Positions 1 through 5,722 of a stretch of DNA of 5,722 bases are shown one piece after another (the stretch's first letter is position 1; each line of letters opens with the position of its first letter). The DNA comes from Rhodopirellula sp. Lineage in GTDB: Bacteria > Planctomycetota > Planctomycetia > Pirellulales > Pirellulaceae. The stretch is taken from positions 89,535 through 95,256 of the forward strand of contig PAXU01000047.1 of the NCBI GenBank assembly GCA_002714565.1. Direction: 5' to 3'. Under the pieces are notes generated by a model. That model worked only from the letters and a program-made list of their open reading frames with translations, had not been told where the DNA came from and searched no databases. Both the position numbers and the translations under genes were made by a program.

Positions 1-1341
1 GTTCACTCGCTTGACCAATGATAGGAGCTGTTTGCGAGTAACCGGTGCCCGCCAATGCCTGCTATCAACGGACTGAACGAGATTATCTCCTACTACGAAC
101 CACTCGCCATTTGAAAGTGCGTTTGGGAACTTAAACAGTTCATTTCTGCTTTCCGCATCCAGCCAATATACGTCTCTATACAGCAGAAATCGCTGTAGCG
201 ACACTCTTCCACCACCAGCGGCTAAGCTTAGCGGTACAAGATTCACCCAATCCTGATCCCTGTCTTCAAGGGCCTCAATCAATGGCATATCAAAGCTCAC
301 AGGATCGCGATCTCCCACTTGCAACCATGCCTTCCCATCAATCCGACCAAGCCTCAATTGAACAGCTCCGGAATCAATCGGCCCTACAGACTGCAGTGAT
401 ACATCCTCGCCACCGTACTGCTTAATAGCATATTTCCCATCACTAATCTGCAGATCCAGCACGACGTCCGACACACGAAGTCCCAGGCGTTGCAGTCCGT
501 CTGTCTCGATAATGACGTGAGCGAGAAGGTCATAGACGTGGTACATCGGAAAGCGATCTGCATGTTGATTGTATGGATTGAAATCAAGCATATACGAACC
601 AACACTTATTTCTGCTGGAAACACTAATCCGTTTACAACATACTGCTGGTGATATTGCAGCCAGGTATCAAAGTCGTCTGAAACAGGAGTGCATGTCCAT
701 TGGGAATTCTGGAAAGTCCAGTTTGATCCCTGCTTGTTATATTGGCCGGCGGGAGCTTCTACATATTCCTGTTCGTCAGCGGGATCAAAATCCGATGGCT
801 TGAAATCACTATCATGAACAAGAGTCGATAAAGTAAAGAATTCACCAAAGTCCTTTTGGTAAAGCTCGTCATTTAGGTACAACTCGCCGCCTTCAAAAGC
901 AACGGTTTCACCGGGTAACCCAACGACCCGTTTGATCGCCACATCACTCTCCCCTTCCTGTATCCTGTCCGGATTGCGGCGAAAGGCAATGACGTCCCAG
1001 CGACTTGGTTGGACGCTATCGCCTTCGAACAAGCTGACGACATCACCTTGATGTGCAATTCCATCTGTTTCATTCATGTGACCACAATTGGGGCAACGAC
1101 TGTAAGTTTGTGAACTGACCAGCACTGGGTCTGTGTCATAGGAGAACGAACACGATTCGCAGATGAACTTGAGATGAGGGCCGCGGAGGAACGGTGCCAT
1201 CGACCCACTTAGGACTCGGGTCTTTGTGCGCGGAACCGTGGGTGGTTTCCACGTCAAAAGCACGGTCGACAAACCAAAAAGTAGTACGAGAATTGAAAGG
1301 CGAAAAAACGGTTGTCGTCTGGCTGTATCTGAGCTTTCCAT
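1..1341 (-). CDS. lepB: Signal peptidase I (S26 family), planctomycete-type with zinc ribbon; C-terminus beyond left edge
   Basis: This membrane-anchored serine/lysine protease removes signal peptides from exported proteins on the outer face of the cytoplasmic membrane. The minus frame from ATG 1341-1339 stays open for 447 codons to base 1, and an in-frame TGA lies just upstream of the ATG. Residues about 13-31 form one hydrophobic anchor. SGSMAP (45-50) carries the expected nucleophile S47. IKRVVGLPGE (136-145) carries the general base K137. The late box GDN...SVDSRHW (418-430) is also present, so all catalytic boxes are intact. Between nucleophile and base lies a CxxC...CxxC zinc ribbon (C61, C64, C83, C86). 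About 280 residues separate K137 from the GDN box, much more than in E. coli LepB. The insert includes a beta-rich stretch (about 265-350) that could be a sandwich domain; that fold is inference. It lies 46 bp after lepA, without a Shine-Dalgarno sequence. Identification is secure; full length is unknown. Confidence 0.93.
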   Translation of the reverse strand, partial: MESSDTARRQPFFRLSILVLLFGLSTVLLTWKPPTVPRTKTRVLSGSMAPFLRGPHLKFICESCSFSYDTDPVLVSSQTYSRCPNCGHMNETDGIAHQGDVVSLFEGDSVQPSRWDVIAFRRNPDRIQEGESDVAIKRVVGLPGETVAFEGGELYLNDELYQKDFGEFFTLSTLVHDSDFKPSDFDPADEQEYVEAPAGQYNKQGSNWTFQNSQWTCTPVSDDFDTWLQYHQQYVVNGLVFPAEISVGSYMLDFNPYNQHADRFPMYHVYDLLAHVIIETDGLQRLGLRVSDVVLDLQISDGKYAIKQYGGEDVSLQSVGPIDSGAVQLRLGRIDGKAWLQVGDRDPVSFDMPLIEALEDRDQDWVNLVPLSLAAGGGRVSLQRFLLYRDVYWLDAESRNELFKFPNALSNGEWFVVGDNLVQSVDSRHWRAPVTRKQLLSLVKRVN

Positions 1342-1387
1342 TTGGTTCAGCTTACCAATTCAGAATGCTGACGCCCAAGCATGAATA

Positions 1388-3190
1388 TCAGCGTTTTTCT
1401 GCCCCCGTGTCCAACACGGCCATAAATGCTTTTTGCGGAATATCGACACTGCCAATGGACTTCATACGTTTCTTACCTTCACGCTGCTTAGCCCATAGCT
1501 TTCGCTTTCTGGATATATCACCGCCGTAACACTTGGCAGTAACGTTTTTCCTTAAGGCACGTACTGTTTCTCGCGCGATCACACGGGCACCGATCGCAGC
1601 CTGCACAGCAACTTCAAACATGTGACGGTCGATTTCTTCTTTGAGTTTCTTGCACACTGCACGACCGCGACGGTCGGCATCATTTCGATCGCATATAACA
1701 CTCAAAGCATCCACTTTGTTTCCGTTTACCAGAATGTCCATGCGAACGAGGTCCGCTGGGAAGTAGCCGATCACTTCGTAGTCCATGGTCCCGTATCCAC
1801 GCGTTGCACTCTTTAGCTTGTCGTGCAAATCATAGATCACTTCTGCCAATGGCAACTCGTACGTGATCATTGTTCGCGTTGGTGACAAATACTCTGTCGC
1901 CTTTTGAACTCCGCGACGATCCTGACAAAGCTTCATAACGGCACCGATATAGTCGGCCGGTACGACGAAGTTCACCTTTACGATCGGCTGTCGGAATTCC
2001 TCTATATCTCCGGAATCCGGCACTTCTTGTGGTCTGTGGATTACCTTGGTCTCGCCATTCCGCAGTGTCAATTCATACGTCACATTTGGGGCAGTTTGGA
2101 CCAGATCAATATCCGACTCCTGTTCGAGTCGCTGTTGGACGATTTCCATGTGCAACAAACCAAGGAATCCACATCGAAAACCAAATCCTAATGCGTCTGA
2201 AGTTTCCGGTTCAAATTCAAAGCTAGGGTCATTAATCGCCAGTCTCTCCAACGCATCACGAAGTTCTTTGAAGTCCTGGCCGTCAGATGGATACAGGCCA
2301 CAATACACCATGCGTTTAGGTGGCTGATAACCCTCCAGCGGTTCTGCACTTGCATTCGCCGTGCTGACAGTATCACCGATGTTTACCAATTCAAGTGATT
2401 TGATATTACAGATCAAATAACCAACCTGACCAGCGTGTAATTCCTCGCAAGGTCTTTGCTGAGGAGCAAACTGGCCAAGTTCCAGAACTTCGTGATTTGA
2501 CTCTGTACCAAGAAACCGGATTTTTTGTCCCTTCTTGATCGTGCCATTCATAACACGAACATACGTGATCACGCCACGGTACTCGTCGTAGTGAGAGTCG
2601 AACACCATCGCCTGTAACGGTTCATCTACACCACCTTCAGGAGGTGGGATTGTTCCAATTACAGCATCAAGGAGCTCATCGATTCCCAGACCAGCCTTGG
2701 CGCTGACCTTTTGAATCTCATCCTCACCCATCATCAAAGTTTGTTCGATTTCTTCGATAATTTCATCTACGCGGGCATGGGTGAGGTCAATCTTGTTAAT
2801 GACAGGAATGATGTGCAATTCCTGATCCATCGCGTTGTAAGCATTGGCTACGGTCTGTGCTTCGATACCCTGAAAAGCATCCACTAGCAACAGAGCTCCC
2901 TCGCAACAAGCCAGTGATCGGGAAACTTCATACTGGAAATCTACATGCCCGGGTGTATCAATCAGATTAAGCTCGTAGGACTCATTTCCATGCGTATATT
3001 GCATGCTCACCGTGCGGGCTTTGATCGTGATACCGCGTTCTCTTTCGAGTTCCATGTCGTCGAGCAGCTGTTCCTTCATTTCCCGTTTGGTAACCGTACC
3101 GGTGTATTCCAACAGGCGATCCGCCAGCGTGCTTTTGCCGTGGTCAATGTGGGCAATAATGCAGAAATTACGGATGTTCTTGAGATTCAT
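1388..3190 (-). CDS. lepA: Elongation factor 4 (LepA), ribosome-associated translational GTPase
   Basis: EF4 is a GTPase that binds the ribosome. It has been proposed to back-translocate or remodel stalled ribosomes and to aid initiation or ribosome assembly, and part is found at the membrane. The 600-residue product has the usual family length. GTP-binding motifs are complete: AHIDHGKS (13-20), GITIKA (53-58), DTPGH (78-82, with catalytic H82), NKID (132-135) and SAK (163-165). Domain II follows from about 190, then the EF-G-like domains III and V, with the conserved block FGFRCGFLGLLHMEI at 336-350. The LepA-specific C-terminal domain carries AKCYGGDISRKRK (552-564) and EGKKRMK (571-577). 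The ATG at 3190-3188 gives the canonical MNLKNIRNFCIIAHIDHGK start, so the start is secure although no Shine-Dalgarno sequence precedes it. It lies 48 bp after the kinase gene and 46 bp before lepB, the same lepA-lepB order as in E. coli. Nothing is truncated or degenerate. Confidence 0.98.
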   Translation of the reverse strand: MNLKNIRNFCIIAHIDHGKSTLADRLLEYTGTVTKREMKEQLLDDMELERERGITIKARTVSMQYTHGNESYELNLIDTPGHVDFQYEVSRSLACCEGALLLVDAFQGIEAQTVANAYNAMDQELHIIPVINKIDLTHARVDEIIEEIEQTLMMGEDEIQKVSAKAGLGIDELLDAVIGTIPPPEGGVDEPLQAMVFDSHYDEYRGVITYVRVMNGTIKKGQKIRFLGTESNHEVLELGQFAPQQRPCEELHAGQVGYLICNIKSLELVNIGDTVSTANASAEPLEGYQPPKRMVYCGLYPSDGQDFKELRDALERLAINDPSFEFEPETSDALGFGFRCGFLGLLHMEIVQQRLEQESDIDLVQTAPNVTYELTLRNGETKVIHRPQEVPDSGDIEEFRQPIVKVNFVVPADYIGAVMKLCQDRRGVQKATEYLSPTRTMITYELPLAEVIYDLHDKLKSATRGYGTMDYEVIGYFPADLVRMDILVNGNKVDALSVICDRNDADRRGRAVCKKLKEEIDRHMFEVAVQAAIGARVIARETVRALRKNVTAKCYGGDISRKRKLWAKQREGKKRMKSIGSVDIPQKAFMAVLDTGAEKR

Positions 3191-3233
3191 ATCGTAGTAG
3201 AGAGGCTCTAACTGCTGTTCTGCTCTGTTTATT

Positions 3234-3253
3234 TTTGGTCAGTTTTGACCAAA
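3234..3253 (-). repeat. Perfect 8-bp inverted repeat over the kinase stop codon, upstream of lepA
   Basis: The arms TTTGGTCA (3234-3241) and TGACCAAA (3246-3253) are exact complements around a 4-bp spacer. On the minus strand the kinase TGA stop is the first three bases of the 3' arm. The sequence after it on that strand is A-rich, not T-rich, so it does not look like an intrinsic terminator for the operon. It ends 43 bp before the lepA start codon, so it could be an RNA hairpin between the two genes or a palindromic protein-binding site. Confidence 0.5.
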
Positions 3254-4282
3254 TTGTGCCCTAGCAACACCTGCGGCTCCAATAAAGCCAGAGTCGCTTC
3301 CAAGTGTTGCAAAATCAATGATGGTGTTTTCTGCTAAAACCGGAAAGGTCAGTTCCGAAAATCGGGAACGAATGTGACCCAGAAACATCTTGCCTGTATC
3401 CGTGCTGCCGCCGCCAAAGTCCATCGCACCACCTAAAACCACAATATCAGGGTCTATAGTATGCACAAGGGACGTAATGCCTATCGCAAGATATTCAGCC
3501 GTCTCTTTCACAATTTGCAGCGCATATGCGTCTCTTTTTTCCGCATGCTCAAATACATCCAGACTGCTGATCTTGTTTCCGGACTTAACAACAGCGTGAA
3601 GAGAGGATTGAGGATACCCAGGTAAACCCTCTGTTGTGCGTTTAGCTACAGAAGTCGCACTGGCGTATGCCTCCATATGCCCGCGTAATCCACACGGACA
3701 CATTCTCGCCGCGTCCGATGTATCAACGATGACGTGGCCACATTCGCTACCGTGGCTATGTTCACCATCTAGTGAAATATCCCGAATGATAATCCCGCCA
3801 CCTAAGCCTGTGCCAAGTGTCAGCATGATCAGACAGTCGTTTTCTGCACCCGTGCCAACCCAAAACTCTCCATATGCTGCGGCATTTGCATCATTCACAA
3901 ACGCAACCGGTTTTTGGCATGCCTCGGACACCGCATCTCGAATTCGGAAGTGATTCCATCCACTCATATTAGGCAATTCAAGCAACATACCTGCTGGTAT
4001 GTCCATCGTCCCAGGAGTACCTAGGCCGAGAGCCTCAATCTGATCCCAATTGATATTGGTGTCTTCTACGAGTTCAGTCAAACATTGGTGAATACGCTTG
4101 ACCCCATCTTCAGGACCTTTTTCCTGATGAGTCAGAATTCGCTGGTATGCCAAAACGCGACCGTTGTCATCAACGATACCAATCTTGATTCCCGTACCAC
4201 CAACATCAATACCAGCATAAATCGGAAGTTTGACATCAGTTACTGATACGTCAAATGATTGTTGTTCGGAGTCGGTCAACAC
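3239..4282 (-). CDS. ROK-family sugar kinase, probable glucokinase
   Basis: ROK kinases phosphorylate hexoses such as glucose, N-acetylglucosamine or N-acetylmannosamine with ATP in the cytoplasm. The 347-residue product has the ATP phosphate loop GIDVGGTGIKIG (24-35), the sugar-binding LPNMSGW (103-109), NDANAAAYGE (130-139) with the expected catalytic base D131, and TLGTGLGGGI (155-164). The ROK signature follows: GSECGH (178-183), then CPCGLRGHMEAYAS (195-208). The family zinc motif is normally CxCGxxGC. Here the third cysteine is histidine (H202), while C195, C197 and H183 are kept. No helix-turn-helix precedes the kinase fold, which argues against a NagC/XylR-type repressor. The start is GTG (4282-4280), the first possible after an in-frame TAA, giving about 20 extra residues before the fold; the adjacent TTG codon is the only nearby alternative. 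It sits in the operon 49 bp after the HEAT-like gene. Substrate is not determinable here; glucose is the default guess. Confidence 0.9.
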   Translation of the reverse strand: MLTDSEQQSFDVSVTDVKLPIYAGIDVGGTGIKIGIVDDNGRVLAYQRILTHQEKGPEDGVKRIHQCLTELVEDTNINWDQIEALGLGTPGTMDIPAGMLLELPNMSGWNHFRIRDAVSEACQKPVAFVNDANAAAYGEFWVGTGAENDCLIMLTLGTGLGGGIIIRDISLDGEHSHGSECGHVIVDTSDAARMCPCGLRGHMEAYASATSVAKRTTEGLPGYPQSSLHAVVKSGNKISSLDVFEHAEKRDAYALQIVKETAEYLAIGITSLVHTIDPDIVVLGGAMDFGGGSTDTGKMFLGHIRSRFSELTFPVLAENTIIDFATLGSDSGFIGAAGVARAQFGQN

Positions 4283-4325
4283 GCTTTACCGGTTTAGGAA
4301 GAGCTATTGGCTTGATTCAAATATC

Positions 4326-4341
4326 CGAAGATCACTCTTCG
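4326..4341 (-). repeat. Inverted repeat with the HEAT-like gene's stop codon in the loop
   Basis: The arms CGAAGA (4326-4331) and TCTTCG (4336-4341) are perfect complements around a 4-nt loop. On the minus strand the loop is GTGA and holds the TGA stop of the HEAT-like gene. No T run follows, so it is not a classical terminator. It could be a weak RNA hairpin that modulates translation termination or transcript stability, or be chance. Confidence 0.4.
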
Positions 4342-5507
4342 TCGGTTAGCACTTTCTGTTTGTTGTCTGCCCACCATTTGGCCCATTTTTCCTGAGCCTG
4401 GTCCCGCAACTCGTCACTCGCAAATCCACATGAGTATCCGTTAAAGATCATCGTCGGATTCGGTTGTATGTACTTATATCCGTAGTCTTCATGAGACTGG
4501 CGAGTCATGTACAACAACAAGGCTAAAGCAACATCACGAGCCTGTGTCCTGATAATTCCACCCTCAACCTGATTTGTACTCCAGGTATGCACTACTGTTT
4601 TCTCAGTCAGCAGCGGAAAAAGCAGTTCGATATCCTCTGTGCCACCAAACTTGGCAATCGCCACAGCAGCGTATTGGCGATATGACGACGACGTTGTAGT
4701 GTCTTGCAGCGTCGCTTTGCCAATCTCAAGGCCAGCGTCCTTTAAGTCATAGGTCATCGTCAGCATCAATGGATAGAACTTGTTCGCGCCATTGCTGTTT
4801 TCTCGAACCCAGAGGTCCAAGAGTTTGACCAGAATTGGTTTTCGGTTGCTTCCACGTACGATTTCCATCGTCTTGTTGTAATTCAACAAATTATAAATGT
4901 GATGATGCGTTGTATTCTTTCCAGCCGCATCGATCGACAAACCAGCAAACAAGAGCGCTGCGATATTGGCTGCTTCAATGCTCTGACTATTCCTGATTCC
5001 CGTATATGCGGGCTGCAGTGCTTTCACCCGGCGTTCGAACATCGCATTAAAGTGTTTCTTCGTGTCCATAGCGTGCAGTAATGATGCTTCACTGCGCACC
5101 ATCGAAGCAAACAGCAACCGATGGTTTTTATCACTTCCCACCACCTGTCGATACCGTTTCCAACCTGGCAAATCATGTTCGAGCTTACCTTCAACGTCAT
5201 TTACAAACGCCTGCAACTTTCGTTCAAAGTCATCTTGAAGTGACTTGACGAGGATTCTGCGGGCTCTGGTGCGGATTTCCAGATCCGGACTTTTTAAAGC
5301 ACTCTGTAGCGCATCGCTCGCTTGAAGTCCTATTTTCATCAGAGCCGACTCTGCTAATTCTCTCGATTCAAACTCCTCAGACCCTAACTGTTTAATAAGG
5401 ATTTGGATGCGATCCGTCTCGGACTCTTGAAATGCGATTATGGAATCGGACATCAACCCGGTCAGGCATAACGTCAATATCAGGATTTTGATGTGATTAA
5501 GCGGCAT
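4332..5507 (-). CDS. Exported HEAT-like repeat protein of unknown function
   Basis: I do not recognise a named gene. The 391-residue product begins with a signal peptide: a short basic N-terminus (H5, K7), a hydrophobic core about 8-19, and a possible cleavage near residues 22-27. Mature residues about 31-90 form helical hairpins of HEAT type, including LGSEEFESRELAESALMKIG and a following pair ending in EIRTRARRIL. A second HEAT-like hairpin lies at about 277-302 (QYAAVAIAKFGG...). The block GWKRYRQVVGSDKN (115-128) and the tail AQEKWAKWWADN (371-382) resemble motifs I associate with planctomycete HEAT-like proteins; this is memory, not a search. C14 does not form a lipobox because leucine precedes it. 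HEAT repeats are usually protein-binding scaffolds, and no catalytic motif is visible. It heads the presumed operon, so it may be a cell-envelope protein processed by the peptidase encoded downstream. The ATG at 5507-5505 directly precedes the signal peptide, supporting this start. Confidence 0.8.
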   Translation of the reverse strand: MPLNHIKILILTLCLTGLMSDSIIAFQESETDRIQILIKQLGSEEFESRELAESALMKIGLQASDALQSALKSPDLEIRTRARRILVKSLQDDFERKLQAFVNDVEGKLEHDLPGWKRYRQVVGSDKNHRLLFASMVRSEASLLHAMDTKKHFNAMFERRVKALQPAYTGIRNSQSIEAANIAALLFAGLSIDAAGKNTTHHHIYNLLNYNKTMEIVRGSNRKPILVKLLDLWVRENSNGANKFYPLMLTMTYDLKDAGLEIGKATLQDTTTSSSYRQYAAVAIAKFGGTEDIELLFPLLTEKTVVHTWSTNQVEGGIIRTQARDVALALLLYMTRQSHEDYGYKYIQPNPTMIFNGYSCGFASDELRDQAQEKWAKWWADNKQKVLTDEE

Positions 5508-5653
5508 TGTGTAATGAATTAGATTGCGTACTTTTGATCGCTCGTTTCGGTACTACCACCATTATAGATGCGTGCGACCAATAGTGCGATTCATCAAATC
5601 AATTGGTTGACGTCTTTACGGATCACCGCAGCAGCCACCCATCGTCCAAAACG
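5508..5653 (-). other. Non-coding gap upstream of the operon
   Basis: This 146-bp stretch separates the membrane-protein fragment from the HEAT-like gene. It holds a TATAAT box (5561-5566) and an imperfect 12-bp palindrome around CAATTG (5597-5608) located upstream of that box. There is no clear intrinsic terminator for the upstream gene: no GC-rich hairpin followed by a T run is visible on the minus strand. An 8-codon cysteine-containing frame (5642-5616) is present but unsupported. Confidence 0.6.
5561..5566 (-). promoter_or_regulatory. Candidate -10 box of the operon promoter
   Basis: The minus strand reads a perfect TATAAT here, in an intergenic gap, with a predicted transcription start near 5553 and a leader of roughly 45 nt before the ATG at 5507. 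No hexamer close to TTGACA is found 16-18 bp upstream and there is no TG extension, so this would need an activator or tolerate a weak -35. One perfect hexamer can occur by chance, but the placement is right. Confidence 0.45.
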
Positions 5654-5722
5654 TTACTCTCGTGCTGACCCAATGGTCATAACCCCGGCAATGGTCAGCA
5701 TCACACCAAGTACCAGAGGCGT
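5654..5722 (-). CDS. C-terminal end of a probable membrane protein, entering from right edge
   Basis: Reading the minus strand inward from base 5722 gives 22 open codons ending in TAA at 5656-5654. The peptide is TPLVLGVMLTIAGVMTIGSARE: a hydrophobic run of about 16 residues with a short charged tail, as expected for a last transmembrane helix. The frame one base shorter is also open for longer (to 5616), but it is rich in Cys, Trp, His and Asp and does not look like protein. Only the end of the gene is visible, so no function can be given. It is co-directional with the downstream genes but separated by 146 bp containing a promoter candidate, so it probably belongs to another transcription unit. 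Confidence 0.45.
   Translation of the reverse strand, partial: TPLVLGVMLTIAGVMTIGSARE

Noticed and set aside
384..1073. Two minus-strand frames of 73 and 66 codons (384-605 and 873-1073)
   Set aside because: They overlap the signal peptidase frame in a different phase. That frame carries all conserved peptidase boxes, while these two have no recognisable motifs.
1300..1341. Twin-arginine-like ARRQPFF at the signal peptidase N-terminus
   Set aside because: It lacks the full Tat consensus, and the hydrophobic stretch that follows is the expected membrane anchor of a signal peptidase.
1194..3211. Plus-strand frames and one short minus-strand frame (2188-2376) across lepA
   Set aside because: They are antisense or out-of-phase shadows of the highly conserved lepA coding sequence and none has protein-like motifs.
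3390..3953. Plus-strand frames of 69 and 105 codons inside the kinase gene
   Set aside because: They are antisense to the conserved ROK motifs and have no independent support.
4899..5081. Plus-strand frame of 60 codons inside the HEAT-like gene
   Set aside because: It is antisense to a continuous frame with a good signal peptide and HEAT-like helices.
5448..5507. Possible lipoprotein signal in the HEAT-like protein (Cys14)
   Set aside because: The residues before Cys14 are LTL, with leucine at the position that needs Gly, Ala or Ser, and the cysteine is inside the hydrophobic core.
5666..5697. Direct repeat CAATGGTCA (5671-5679 and 5689-5697) and a 5-bp hairpin at 5666-5679
   Set aside because: They arise from similar codons in the repetitive hydrophobic peptide of the membrane-protein fragment, and the hairpin is short with no T run.
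1..5722. Mobile element, CRISPR, phage, toxin-antitoxin or RNA gene
   Set aside because: I saw no transposase motifs, terminal repeats, spaced direct repeats, tRNA-like cloverleaf or rRNA sequence on either strand.

Overview
The window looks like a stretch of planctomycete chromosome. All four substantial genes lie on the minus strand, so they read from the right end of the window to the left. The phylum call rests on protein style: a secreted HEAT-like protein with sequence blocks I associate with planctomycete proteins, a signal peptidase I carrying a zinc ribbon and a large inserted domain, a ROK kinase with a CxCGxxGH variant of the zinc motif, and no Shine-Dalgarno sequence before any start codon. 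This is an inference from family memory. I could not test the genus.

Layout in transcription order. (1) 5722-5654: the last 22 codons of a probable membrane protein entering from the right edge. (2) 5653-5508: a 146-bp non-coding gap with a perfect TATAAT box at 5561-5566, about 54 bp before the next start, which is the best promoter candidate. (3) 5507-4332: an exported HEAT-like repeat protein of unknown role. (4) 4282-3239: a ROK-family sugar kinase, probably a glucokinase. (5) 3190-1388: lepA, elongation factor 4, complete and canonical. (6) 1341 to beyond base 1: a signal peptidase I (lepB type), open for 447 codons and cut by the left edge. Its reading frame has no stop inside the window, so an ORF list that requires a stop codon would miss it.

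The last four genes are separated by 49, 48 and 46 bp with no convincing terminator between them, so they are probably one transcription unit. The lepA-then-lepB order matches the classical lep operon of Escherichia coli and joins a ribosome-associated translation GTPase to the enzyme that removes signal peptides. The exported HEAT-like protein at the head of the unit could be a substrate of that peptidase. The kinase looks like a metabolic passenger, with no evident mechanistic link.

Two small inverted repeats sit exactly over the stop codons of the HEAT-like gene and the kinase gene. I found no RNA gene, mobile element, CRISPR array, phage gene or defence system. Plus-strand reading frames here are antisense shadows of the minus-strand genes. 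The region is mostly housekeeping. The parts worth a second look are the architecture of the signal peptidase, the kinase zinc site and the stop-codon hairpins.
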